Below, piece after piece: positions 15,448 through 25,594 of a stretch of DNA of 36,468 nucleotides; position 1 is the first letter of the stretch, and every line of letters begins with the position of its first letter. The stretch is from Candidatus Bathyarchaeota archaeon (lineage in GTDB: Archaea; Thermoproteota; Bathyarchaeia; Bathyarchaeales; SOJC01): the NCBI GenBank assembly GCA_026014805.1, contig JAOZHR010000030.1, positions 1 through 36,468 on the forward strand, read 5' to 3'. Under the pieces are notes generated by a model. It made no database searches and had not been told where the DNA came from. It was given only the letters and a program-made list of their open reading frames with translations. The position numbers were made by a program, and so were the translations under genes.

Positions 15448-16932
15448 TTAGCCTTTCATAACTGCCATTGGGAACAGTTGAGCGACACGTGTAGCAATTC
15501 CTACTTTGTCGCTTACCTCCACCACTTTATCTACATTCTTATAGGCCAGATCAGCTTCCTCTGCAAGGCCAACCGCACTTGCCGCTCGAACCACCATTCC
15601 ACGTTTCTCCAAAGCCCTTTTAACATCACCACCCCAGAACCTTCGTCTTGCCGCAGTTCGACTCATCATTCTACCAGCCCCGTGAGCCGTAGACCCAAAA
15701 GACACTTCCATAGCTTTCGCCGCGCCAACCAGAAGCCACGAACTTGAACCCATGCTCCCTGGAATAATAACAGGTTGCCCAAATTCGCGGTAATCAACGG
15801 GCACAGCAGGATTACCTGGTGGAAAAGCTCTCGTAGCCCCTTTCCGGTGAATCCAAACTTTCTTGCGTTGACCGTTAACTCGATGTTCTTCAATTTTAGC
15901 GATATTATGTGCCACATCATAGACAAGTTGAAGACCGAATGTTTCCGCTGGCTGCTTGAACACACGTTTAAAACTTTGTCTCACCCAATGTGTTATGGCT
16001 TGGCGGTTAGAGAAGGCATAGTTAACTGCACATGACATCGCTTGGAAATAGTCTTCTGCTTCTTTAGTATTCCCAGGGGCGCACGCAAGCTCTCGATCAG
16101 GTAAGTTAATTTTGTATTTATGCACCGCCCGCTCCATTACTCGGAGATAGTCGGAACAAATCTGATGTCCATAACCACGAGAACCGCAATGAATCATGAC
16201 AGTGACTTGTCCTTCCTCATTTATGCCGAAGGCTTTAGCCACATCAGGATTGTAGATTTTGCCGACTTTCTGAATTTCAATGAAATGGTTTCCTGAGCCT
16301 AAAGTGCCAATTTGAGTTGTTCCCCGGTTTTTGGCCGTGGTTGAAACTTTATCGGAGTTCGCTGATTTCATATTGCCTCTCTCCTCACAATGTTCAACAT
16401 CTTCTTTCCATCCCATTCCCTTCTCCACAATCCACGGAACCCCTTCTACTGCTAGTCTGTCGAGTTCGTTTGTTGTAATTCGAAAGTCTTTTCTGCGGCT
16501 ACCGAGGCCGCATGGAACGTTGTTGAAGATCGTGTTTGTCAAATCTGTTAGCTTGGGCTGTACGTCTTCTTCGCTAAGGTTGGTCGTCAGTAATCTTACG
16601 CCACAGTTTATGTCGTACCCTACCCCTCCAGGACTGATAACCCCTTCTTCATAATCTGTCGCAGCAACTCCTCCAATAGGGAAGCCGTATCCTTCATGTC
16701 CATCAGGCAATGTTATTGCGTACTTGTAAATGCCCGGCAAATGAGTGACATTGGTGCACTGTTTCAACGTTCTATCTGTCTTCATTTTTTCCAATAGTTC
16801 TTCATCTGCAAGTACTAAACCTGGAACGCGCATGCCGGGTTTGTATTTTTGTGGGATGCGCCATGAGTAGTTATCAAGTCTTTCGAGGGGGATGTTATAG
16901 ATTGAGCGTCTCTTCTGTTTTGTTTTATTCAA
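15448..16932 (-). CDS. rtcB: RNA-splicing ligase RtcB
   Basis: This 494-residue ligase joins 2',3'-cyclic phosphate (or 3'-phosphate) and 5'-OH RNA ends using GTP and Mn, and seals tRNA exons and processed rRNA pieces in archaea. All expected residues are present: Cys110 (GYDINCGVR), His216 (GSGNHFIE), His248 (MIHCGSRG), His342 (VAHN) as metal ligands, and His417 in TAHGAGRMMS as the GMP-accepting histidine. The length is normal, without intein or domain insertion. It stands 1.7 kb upstream of a 16S gene whose precursor has a bulge-helix-bulge, a substrate that would need this ligase if ends are circularised. Confidence 0.97.
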   Translation of the reverse strand: MNKTKQKRRSIYNIPLERLDNYSWRIPQKYKPGMRVPGLVLADEELLEKMKTDRTLKQCTNVTHLPGIYKYAITLPDGHEGYGFPIGGVAATDYEEGVISPGGVGYDINCGVRLLTTNLSEEDVQPKLTDLTNTIFNNVPCGLGSRRKDFRITTNELDRLAVEGVPWIVEKGMGWKEDVEHCEERGNMKSANSDKVSTTAKNRGTTQIGTLGSGNHFIEIQKVGKIYNPDVAKAFGINEEGQVTVMIHCGSRGYGHQICSDYLRVMERAVHKYKINLPDRELACAPGNTKEAEDYFQAMSCAVNYAFSNRQAITHWVRQSFKRVFKQPAETFGLQLVYDVAHNIAKIEEHRVNGQRKKVWIHRKGATRAFPPGNPAVPVDYREFGQPVIIPGSMGSSSWLLVGAAKAMEVSFGSTAHGAGRMMSRTAARRRFWGGDVKRALEKRGMVVRAASAVGLAEEADLAYKNVDKVVEVSDKVGIATRVAQLFPMAVMKG

Positions 16933-17044
16933 CTCTTTTCACTCTATAAAGTGTGAACGTAAGGCTAGATATAAGTAATTTTGGTGTAGATACCAAAGAT
17001 TTCAAGCTGTTAACAATTGGCGTGCTGAGTCAATTGAAACTCTA

Positions 17045-17990
17045 TTACTGACGTATCTTTGCCTTATATTTGAAATAATCTCTGAAACCTTGGATGTTTT
17101 GCAAAATGATGCCTCTGCTCATGATAGGGTGAATTTTAATGTACTCATTTACTTTACGTACGGCGGAATCTCTTCTTGAGATTTCCTCTTCCATCTCTTC
17201 TATAGTCGCATTGTTCTTCATTTTTTCAGCTATAACGTCCGCCCAGAGTCTCAATTGGTCAGCATGCGTCTATAGGTGCTCTAAAGCGTCTGTTGTTCGG
17301 CCAAAATGCGAATAGTATAACAGCTTAGGTTTCAATTGCTTCAGTTTTTCGATTGAAGTCAATTTTGTCTCAAAATGAAAAGGCGGCGGGGTTGTCGGTA
17401 TGGCGACATCGTATTCAGGTATGTAGATTCCAGCTGAATCTCCAGGAAAAACGTCTTGGCTTCTTTTTTCGTAGAAACTTTGGTGGTGAGATGCGTGACC
17501 AGGAGTTTCTATAACTGCTAGTTCAACGCCTTCTCCCAAATCGAATATCATTCCATCTTCTGCAGTTATTATTCGCTCGTTGGCAACTGGCATAAGTTCC
17601 TCGTAGAGCTTAGCAACCTTGCCTAACACCTGTTGCGCCTGCGTCCACAACTTCTCTGGGTTTATAATGTATGGAACGCCTCTCTTATGAACAATTATTT
17701 TTGCCTTTGGTAAGTAGCTAAGAAGTGCACCTGCACCTCCGCAATGATCCAAGTGAATGTGGGAAACCGCCACATGGTCAACATCTTTGACATCCACTTT
17801 TTATCTCCTTCAGTCCAGCCAACAGGTTTGGAACAGTTGCTGTGGGTCCAGTTTCAATGATTGCCACTTTATCTGCTTCTAGTACGTAGGATGCGATAAA
17901 ACTGCTAAAACCAGCTGGTTTGAGATCTATCAAGGAAATGTGCCGGTCGAGTCTGGTGCTGAACACTTCTTTACACGACCACAATACCAC
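17045..17990 (-). pseudogene. Metallo-beta-lactamase-fold hydrolase, broken by a frameshift and an in-frame TAG
   Basis: Three consecutive frames make one protein. The first (17778-17990) carries ISLIDLKPAGFSSFIASYVL and ETGPTATVPNLLAGL. The second (17270-17797) carries the metal motif SHIHLDHCGGAGALL, a TPGHASHH histidine site, and GDSAGIYIP. The third (17045-17254) is the C-terminal helical part. Joining one and two requires deleting one A from a run of five at about 17807-17811 (giving LKEIKVDVKDVDHV). Joining two and three needs no shift, only reading through a TAG at 17270-17272. The intact protein would be about 310 residues. With two lesions it is most simply a pseudogene, although sequencing errors are possible. 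Confidence 0.75.
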
Positions 17991-18134
17991 CGCACTAGCG
18001 CTTTTAACCCTTTCAAAAAGCGAATTTTATGCAGTTCTCTAAAGCATTTCATAAATTATGACTGCCTTTAGTGTTGATGTCATAGATATGTGCAGGATGA
18101 AGAATGACGAATATCTGATGCTACAATGTTTCTA

Positions 18135-18290
18135 TTATTTGCTATTTGATGAAGCCTGAAATGCCTTAACGCTAGATTCAGTAATAGTCAACCAGTTGCC
18201 CATCATTTGTCCAATCGACATTTTAGGAAATCGTTGTTTGAAGCCGTTATCGCATACTTCTCTCAATGTTGCTGCATAAGTGTCGCACAC
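18135..18290 (-). CDS. Possible 51-aa ORF upstream of the 16S promoter
   Basis: A GTG-started frame reads with protein-like composition (ATLREVCDNGF, then KQRFPKMSIGQMMGNWLTIT). It has no ribosome binding site and no recognisable family. It could be the tail of a decayed gene. The rest of 17991-18331 shows nothing else I can support. Confidence 0.2.
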   Translation of the reverse strand: MCDTYAATLREVCDNGFKQRFPKMSIGQMMGNWLTITESSVKAFQASSNSK

Positions 18291-18331
18291 ACATTTTCAA
18301 AGAGCTAATTTTATTAGTCACAATCGCGCAA

Positions 18332-18339
18332 TGTTTATA
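18332..18339 (+). promoter_or_regulatory. TATA box of the 16S rRNA gene
   Basis: TGTTTATA(T) lies 280 nt before the mature 16S, with BRE-like purines upstream. A start near 18362 would give a 16S leader of about 250 nt. Confidence 0.5.
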
Positions 18340-18401
18340 TTGGGAAATCCATCCTTTGGTTTCCCTTAGCGACTAGTCATCGCTATCAACGTTAAAAACG
18401 T

Positions 18402-18535
18402 CCCGTAACTCTTCCGGCGGCGGCGTCAACTCAGACGTTAAAGGCGCTTAGAAACGCCCTAAGGATGACCAAAACACGGTTGACCTCCAGTTACGGGGAC
18501 AAAAAAATGGAGACCTGATGATCAAAGTTAGGTCT
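18402..18535 (+). other. Structured 16S leader (5' external transcribed spacer)
   Basis: Two hairpin domains can be read directly. The first closes with CCCGTAACT (18402-18410) against AGTTACGGG (18489-18497). Inside it GTCAAC (18425-18430) pairs with GTTGAC (18479-18484), and GGCG (18443-18446) can pair with CGCC (18455-18458). The second is AGACCT (18511-18516) against AGGTCT (18530-18535) with a 13-nt loop. They lie between the promoter and the processing stem, so they are part of the precursor rather than a separate gene. Confidence 0.6.
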
Positions 18536-18542
18536 AACATGG

Positions 18543-18589
18543 GCTTAGCGCACACGCAACAACCCCCAAATCCAACCCACAGCAAAAGC
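18543..18589 (+). other. 16S processing stem, 5' arm with bulge-helix-bulge half
   Basis: GCTTAGCGCAC (18543-18553) pairs with GTGCGCTAAGC (20160-20170), and TCCAACCCACAGCAAAAGC (18571-18589) pairs with the 20125-20143 segment. Between these helices, CCCC (18564-18567) can pair with GGGG (20144-20147), with AAA bulges on each strand (18568-18570 and 20148-20150). This is a near-canonical bulge-helix-bulge, the target of the archaeal tRNA splicing endonuclease. Confidence 0.8.
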
Positions 18590-18615
18590 GGCAAAAACTC
18601 CCAACTACGACACAA

Positions 18616-20113
<1,498 letters not shown>

Positions 20114-20124
20114 AAGTAAGCAAT

Positions 20125-20170
20125 GCTTTGCTTGTGGGTTGGAGGGGAAAGATTGTCCAGTGCGCTAAGC
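20125..20170 (+). other. 16S processing stem, 3' arm
   Basis: GCTTTGCTTGTGGGTTGGA (20125-20143) is the complement of the inner 5' arm, allowing one or two bulges, and GTGCGCTAAGC (20160-20170) of the outer arm. GGGG and an AAA bulge lie between. A T-rich segment at about 20180-20190 may end transcription soon after. Confidence 0.78.
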
Positions 20171-20240
20171 TTGATGCTACTTTTATTTCATTGTTGAAGA
20201 AAAAATAGATGGGGTAGGCGGTTTTTAATGTCTCAATTGC

Positions 20241-20525
20241 TTATTCTTTTTTAAGGGTGATTTCCATTGTTGAGACGTTTCTCGGGTTGCCGCCTTCTCT
20301 GGGTGTGATCTGCTCTGTACCTATGGCGATAGCGTTGACTTTGGCGTCTTTGAAGAATCGATTGCGAACGATTTCAGCGACATCAACAGCTGTGCTTATG
20401 GCGCGACCACGTGCCTTTAATGTGACTTCGGTTGTGTTGCCCATGTTAAAGCCTGTAATGACTGCCATGACGTAGTTCATTGGAGGTTTGTTTCCGACGT
20501 AAATCACGCTTGGTTCTGTACTCAT
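20241..20525 (-). CDS. albA: DNA/RNA-binding protein Alba
   Basis: This 94-residue chromatin and RNA-binding protein shows the Alba pattern: [20 protein letters not shown] near the N-terminus with Lys13 at the position usually acetylated or DNA-contacting, then [24 protein letters not shown] and a beta-hairpin tip with [16 protein letters not shown] chose ATG 20525; the upstream extension of the frame is hydrophobic and not Alba-like. A TATA-like element at 20547-20556 is centred 26 nt upstream, so the mRNA is likely leaderless. It converges with the 16S unit. Confidence 0.95.
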   Translation of the reverse strand: MSTEPSVIYVGNKPPMNYVMAVITGFNMGNTTEVTLKARGRAISTAVDVAEIVRNRFFKDAKVNAIAIGTEQITPREGGNPRNVSTMEITLKKE

Positions 20526-20546
20526 TTTGTATATCTGCCTTCTTTG

Positions 20547-20556
20547 TGTATATGAT
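20547..20556 (-). promoter_or_regulatory. TATA-like element for alba
   Basis: The minus strand reads ATCATATACA here, about 26 nt before ATG 20525, the spacing expected for a leaderless transcript. The rest of the 20526-20808 interval to EF-2 has no gene that I can support. Confidence 0.4.
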
Positions 20557-20808
20557 AACTTAAACAATTGACAGACTAATATATGAACGTATAGGAACAA
20601 AAAACTAGAATTAAAGTAGGACAATCACCGCGTGTCCTTAACTTCTTCCTTTCTCACGTGTTTGCCATCCATCTAGAGCCTGCAATGGAGAGCCTAATCC
20701 CGGGAGCCACATACCTCTACAGCCCCATGTCTAGTTGTGCTCAGTAAAGTTAATAGGAGACAATCCTTACAAGCCTTTAAGCTCATAATTCAAAAGGGAT
20801 TCACAAGC

Positions 20809-23019
20809 ATGCCAAGATTCAAACAAATTGCAGATATCCTAAAGCTCATGGATAAAAAAGAGAACATACGGGACGTCGGAATAATCGCCCATATAGATCA
20901 TGGCAAAACAACTATGACAGACAGCCTTCTCACTGAAGCGGGCCTCCTAAGCCCCAAAATCGCAGGTGTGGCCCGAGCCCTAGACTACCTTGAGGAAGAG
21001 CAAAAACGAGGAATTACAATAAAAACCGCCAACATCAGCCTTCTCCACAAGGAAAAAGGCACCCTCTACCTAATTAACCTCATTGATACTCCAGGCCACG
21101 TAGATTTTACAGGGAAAGTTACACGTGCCCTGCGCGCCATAGACGGAGTGGTAGTGGTCGTGGACGCAGTTGAAGAAGTCATGGTTCAAACCGAAACGGT
21201 CACTCGCCAAGCCCTTAACGAACGCGTAAAACCCGTATTATTCATAAACAAAGTCGACCGCCTAATCAAAGAGCTCAAACTAGGTCCAGATGAAATCCAA
21301 ACAAAACTCGCTCGCATAATACGTGACTTCAACAACCTTATCGCCCTATATGGCGAGGCTGAACAAAAAGAAAACTGGAAAGTTGACGCCGCAAAAGGTA
21401 CAGTTGCTTTCGGTTCAGCTCTCCACCGCTGGGGTTTTACCGTCGACATCGCTAAAGAAAAAGACATCAAGTTCAACGACATAATAAATGCTTACAAGAA
21501 CGAGAAAGTCGAGGAGCTAGTCCAAGAACTACCCCTTTTCAAGGCTATCCTCACAATGGTCGTCAAGCATCTGCCAAACCCCATAGAAGCTCAAAGATAC
21601 CGAATTCCAAAAGTCTGGAAAGGCGACATTGACTCTGAACTAGGAAAAGCCATGATGAACGTTGACTCTAAAGGTCCAACAGTGATGTGCATTACATTAG
21701 CACAGATGGACCCCCATGCCGGACTAGTAGCCACGGGACGCATATTCTCCGGAGTTGTGAGGGAAGGAGAACAAGTATACCTTGTAGGCGCTAAAAGAGA
21801 CTACCGCGTACAACAAGTTTCCATGTACATGGGTGCCTTCAGAGAGGTTGTTGGTCAGATAGATGCAGGCAACATAGCTGCGGTTCTTGGCCTTGATCAG
21901 GCAAGAGCAGGTGAAACTCTGGTAAGCGTCAATAGTAAAGATGGGATGGTTCCTTTCGAGCGCATAAAATACGTCTCCGAGCCAGTCATCACAATAGCCA
22001 TTGAACCCAAACACCCTAGGGATTTACCTCGTCTTATCGATGTCATGCACCGCTTAGCCATTGAAGACCCCAACTTGGTAACAAGCATAAACAAGGAAAC
22101 CGGCGAATACCTGCTAAGTGGGATGGGCGAGCTTCACCTAGAAATCGCAGTAAAGTTTCTCAGAGAATTCGCGGGTGGGGACCTCGAAATAATTACGTCC
22201 AAACCACTAGTGGTCTACAGAGAATCAACTCTGTCGCCAGGCGTAGTGGTCATGGCAAAAAGTCCGAACAAACATAATAAGTTCTGGATACAACTGGAGC
22301 CGCTTGAAAAGAATATTATTCAGTTGATTGAGAAGGGTGACTTAACAGAGGAGATGGGGCGAAAAAAAATGGGCACTGTTTTGAAAGAAGCAGGCTGGCC
22401 CACTGAACAGGCAAGAAACATATGGGCACTTGAACAGCATAGAAATATTCTGGTTGACTTGACAAAAGGCGTACAGTATCTGCGGGAAGTTCGGGACATG
22501 CTAATTTCAGGTTTCACGTGGGCCTGCCAAAATGGGCCGCTGTGTGAAGAGCCCATTCGAGGATTGAAAGTGAAGCTAATGGATGCCTCGTTGCATGAGG
22601 ACCCTGTGCATAGAGGCCCGGCGCAAATTATGCCAGCTGCTCGACGTGGAATTCTTGGCTCATTCTTGTCTTCGAACCCTGTCATTATTGAGCCCGTCTA
22701 CAAGATCGGCGTGTCTGTAGCAGCTCAATGGGTTGGTGAAGTTTCTGGTTTGATCACTAGAAAGAGAGGACGTATCATTGCCTCTGAGCAGAAAGGTCAT
22801 TTAACGATGATTACAGGGTTTATTCCTGTCGCTGAAACTTTCGGATTGTCTGCTGAAATGAGGTCGGCTACTTCAGGGCATGCTTTTTGGCAGACTGCTT
22901 TTGATCATTGGGAGAAGGCACCGGAGAATGTAACCGCGGAGGTTATTAAGACGATTAGAGAAAGGAGAGGTTTGTCGCCAGACGTGCCCAGTGCCAGTCG
23001 GTTCATTGACCAAGCCTAA
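20809..23019 (+). CDS. fusA: Translation elongation factor EF-2
   Basis: This 736-residue GTPase drives translocation on the ribosome. G motifs are in order: AHIDHGKTTMTDSL (P-loop), RGITIKTANISL (switch I), DTPGHVDF (G3) and INKVDR (G4). Domain IV contains SLHEDPVHRGPAQIMPAARR, where His601 is the residue modified to diphthamide in archaea. I chose ATG 20809 (MPRFKQIADILKLMDKKENI), which has AAAGGGA about 10 nt upstream; the frame extends 24 codons further without conservation. It is divergent from alba across 283 nt. Confidence 0.97.
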   Translation: MPRFKQIADILKLMDKKENIRDVGIIAHIDHGKTTMTDSLLTEAGLLSPKIAGVARALDYLEEEQKRGITIKTANISLLHKEKGTLYLINLIDTPGHVDFTGKVTRALRAIDGVVVVVDAVEEVMVQTETVTRQALNERVKPVLFINKVDRLIKELKLGPDEIQTKLARIIRDFNNLIALYGEAEQKENWKVDAAKGTVAFGSALHRWGFTVDIAKEKDIKFNDIINAYKNEKVEELVQELPLFKAILTMVVKHLPNPIEAQRYRIPKVWKGDIDSELGKAMMNVDSKGPTVMCITLAQMDPHAGLVATGRIFSGVVREGEQVYLVGAKRDYRVQQVSMYMGAFREVVGQIDAGNIAAVLGLDQARAGETLVSVNSKDGMVPFERIKYVSEPVITIAIEPKHPRDLPRLIDVMHRLAIEDPNLVTSINKETGEYLLSGMGELHLEIAVKFLREFAGGDLEIITSKPLVVYRESTLSPGVVVMAKSPNKHNKFWIQLEPLEKNIIQLIEKGDLTEEMGRKKMGTVLKEAGWPTEQARNIWALEQHRNILVDLTKGVQYLREVRDMLISGFTWACQNGPLCEEPIRGLKVKLMDASLHEDPVHRGPAQIMPAARRGILGSFLSSNPVIIEPVYKIGVSVAAQWVGEVSGLITRKRGRIIASEQKGHLTMITGFIPVAETFGLSAEMRSATSGHAFWQTAFDHWEKAPENVTAEVIKTIRERRGLSPDVPSASRFIDQA

Positions 23020-23062
23020 GAACTCAGCTTTCAGTGGTTTTCAACGGCATTCCTGTTGCAGG

Positions 23063-23924
23063 TTATGTATCCAGCGAAGGTATTAGCCATGACCCGTCAC
23101 AAGCCGCTGAGTTAAGTTGCGGGAAACCTTCTCTGCAACTAGAGAACTTCATTCCCTCGTCTTCAACAAGCTCCTTAACTTTCTTCACGATTTCCAATCT
23201 CATTCTTCGTGGAAGATAGAAGCCTCGCCCTATTCGTTCTCCTTCCTCAAAGTATAAAGGCTGTAATGATTCGGCTTGCGTAGGAAAAGCTTGAATAAAC
23301 CTCTTCCAGTTGTCATACCTGACTTTGTACGTACTGCAAGTGACGTGAGAAATTCCGATTGAAGCCAGCTTTCTGACAAGTATTGCAGGGCCATCGTTGA
23401 GGAAAGGAATTATGGGGTCAATGCGAACGGATACTGGGATACCTTCTTGAACCAGTTTTTCTGACGCTTTTAGTCGTTTTGAAGGGGATGCGGCAGAAGG
23501 TTCGAGAGATTTCGCGATTTCGTCGTCTTCTGTGGTGATGCTCATGGAGACCATGCTTGGAGTTCTTTTTAGTAGGTTGATATCTCTTATTACAAGAGTG
23601 GATTTTGTAACCAGCTGAAGCTTGCAGTTGTGTCTTAAAAGAATCTGTAGACATTCTCTAGTTAAGCCTAAAGTTTCTTCTAAAGGCGGGTAGGGGTCGC
23701 TAGAATTGGCGATGGAGATAAGTTCGCCGTTTAGTTTAGTAGCTTCTTTTTTTGAGTCTTGGAATCAGGTTTTTCTTTGGTCTACAGCGAAAAAAATCTG
23801 GAATGTAAGAACTGACGTAACAGTATACACATCGATGAGAACACCCTGTATATGGATTCATAGTCAGCTTTTTGGGGGAGGTGCATAGTTTTGATTTCCA
23901 GGGATCGAAAGGTGTGATTAACAT
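23063..23924 (-). pseudogene. SplB-like radical SAM protein, frameshifted in an A7 run
   Basis: The first part (from ATG 23924) reads MLITPFDPWKSKLCTSPKKL, then a radical SAM cluster motif TGCSHRCVYCYVSSY. The frame is lost at CTCAAAAAAAGAAGC (A7 at about 23734-23740). With one A removed it continues as EATKLNGELISIANSSDPYPP and LVTKSTLVIRDINLLKRTPSMVS through to the end at 23063, about 286 residues in all. Only one lesion is present, so a sequencing error or transcript slippage is as likely as inactivation. The family (COG1533, spore photolyase-like) is widespread in archaea without known substrate. It converges with EF-2. Confidence 0.8.
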
Positions 23925-24433
23925 AGGTGGCTACATCAAAGGATGGCGTCGAAACATTTAACTATTAACGAGGTTGCTTCGCACGAGCTCTGCTCTGTAT
24001 TATGGAAAAGAGGAGAAATAGGTCTGCGTGTAAGACGCCTAGGGTCTCTCTAGATTTTGTAATAAGGCTTCTGAAATGGTTCAAACCACTCGATGCTTTT
24101 TTTTTGGCATGTGTGCATGAAACTCAACATAGCGTTAGAGCTAAGGTTCATTCTTGCGTAAATATGCGCGCCGAACTCACGCGGGCTTTGAGAAGAGGGT
24201 AACAATGAAAGAGAGACTAAGTAACATATTCACTGGGGAGGATGTGAACTCGTGACTAGATATTTCTTTATAATTCTGCTAAACTCGTCGTTGCAATCAC
24301 CAACGAATTCTAATTCAATCAATGAAAGTTCTTCAACTGTCATAGATACTTTGGACATATTTCCCAAATTTAACACTATAGTAGACTTCTTTCGCTTACA
24401 AAAATGTAAAAGTTATCTATCAGAAAGGATTTT
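23925..24433 (+). other. Gene-poor interval
   Basis: No convincing gene is present. A 36-codon frame from ATG 23943 and a 66-codon frame from 24002 exist, but neither has a family resemblance or a good ribosome binding site. They may be debris. AAAGGAT at 24424-24430 is the ribosome binding site of the following kinase gene. Confidence 0.4.
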
Positions 24434-25570
24434 ATGCATTCTAAGGGAGCTTTGTCCTTGAAAGCTTTTTCTCAAAATGTAGAGCGACTGCTGAGCCATC
24501 TAAGCAGGTTCAAACCAGAAACATTCAATGTAGTTTTGATGCCTGACTTCTTTTTGGATCGTTTCATCTCATGGAATGGAAACGCGAGACATTTTTCAAA
24601 AAGTATATCTGAAGTTGTGAACCGTAAGGGGGGGAGTATAGATAATGTGGCGCAAATGGAGACTAGGGGAGGTAACGCTGTTAACACTGCGGAGGCGCTG
24701 GCTTCTCTAGGCATGAACGTGTTTCCCATTGTCCACACAAGTAAGCTTGGGCTTAGCCTACTCAAGCTAGGCCTTCAACAATTAGACATTGATCTTTCGT
24801 ACGTTAAGGTAAATGGCACCGTTTCTATTACAACAGCCTTGGAATTTACACAAGGCAGAGAGAAGAAAAATGTAATGCTGCGTGATCTCGGATCTTTAGA
24901 AAAATTCGGTCCAAATAACCTCATAAAAAAAGATTTTTCTCTCTTAGAGAAGACTGATTATGTTTGTGTTTTCAACTGGGCTGGTACTCGAAGACACGGA
25001 ACAGCACTTGCAGAGACAGTGTTTCACCATGTTAAAACTGAGGGCAGAGGCAAAACTTACTATGACACTGCCGACCCGCTTCCGAATAAACCAAAAATAC
25101 CTGAACTGGTCGAGAAAGTTTTGCTTCGCAGCGATTTGGTAGATATCTTGAGCGTAAACGAAAATGAAGTCATTACCTTTGCTGAGTATGTAGCACCTAA
25201 ACGATTGGCCAAACTTCAAGAACAATGTAAGTCCATGTCGGCTCTTGCGAAAGAATGCGCGAAGATTCTAGCTCAAAGATTTACCAGCCGTATAGATCTC
25301 CACGCCACAACCTATTCCGCTACTTTTACAAAAAATGAGAGCACCGTCATTCCTGCTTTCAATGTTAAGGCTTTGCGGGCAACAGGCTCAGGTGACGCTT
25401 GGAATGCAGGCAATATATATGCAGACGCAAACGATTTTCCAGTTGACCTGAGACTTATGTTTGCAAATGCTGTTGCAGCTTATTACATTAGCGGCCCAAC
25501 CGGTGAACACCCGCAGGTGTCGCACCTCCGCAATTTCCTTCAAAGAACACTTAGCCAAAGTAATCGATAG
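24434..25570 (+). CDS. PfkB/ribokinase-family carbohydrate kinase
   Basis: This 378-residue protein has the two PfkB signatures. GGNAVNTAEALASLGMNVFP lies near residue 78 (substrate-binding lid), and ALRATGSGDAWNAGNIYA near residue 315 contains catalytic base Asp321. Between them are NWAGTRR and TADPLPN, which could line the sugar site. It is longer than ribokinase, with an N-terminal extension of about 30 residues. The substrate is unknown: sugar, nucleoside or ADP-dependent variants are possible. ATG 24434 has AAAGGA closely upstream. It is followed after 24 nt by a CofE-like gene, so the two probably act in one pathway. Confidence 0.85.
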   Translation: MHSKGALSLKAFSQNVERLLSHLSRFKPETFNVVLMPDFFLDRFISWNGNARHFSKSISEVVNRKGGSIDNVAQMETRGGNAVNTAEALASLGMNVFPIVHTSKLGLSLLKLGLQQLDIDLSYVKVNGTVSITTALEFTQGREKKNVMLRDLGSLEKFGPNNLIKKDFSLLEKTDYVCVFNWAGTRRHGTALAETVFHHVKTEGRGKTYYDTADPLPNKPKIPELVEKVLLRSDLVDILSVNENEVITFAEYVAPKRLAKLQEQCKSMSALAKECAKILAQRFTSRIDLHATTYSATFTKNESTVIPAFNVKALRATGSGDAWNAGNIYADANDFPVDLRLMFANAVAAYYISGPTGEHPQVSHLRNFLQRTLSQSNR

Positions 25571-25594
25571 CGGTCATCTGTGCTGTGATTAACT

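Noticed and set aside
17270-17272. In-frame TAG as a pyrrolysine codon
   Set aside because: The same gene also has an A-run frameshift, and the surrounding helix in related proteins would take an ordinary charged residue. A nonsense mutation or error is simpler.
20640-20745. Possible tRNA-like fold between alba and EF-2
   Set aside because: Neither strand has a T-arm GTTCGAATC-like motif or a consistent cloverleaf.
24002-24202. 66-codon frame in the 23.9-24.4 kb interval
   Set aside because: Cysteine- and arginine-rich, with no ribosome binding site, no family and a poly-T stretch inside; treated as noise.
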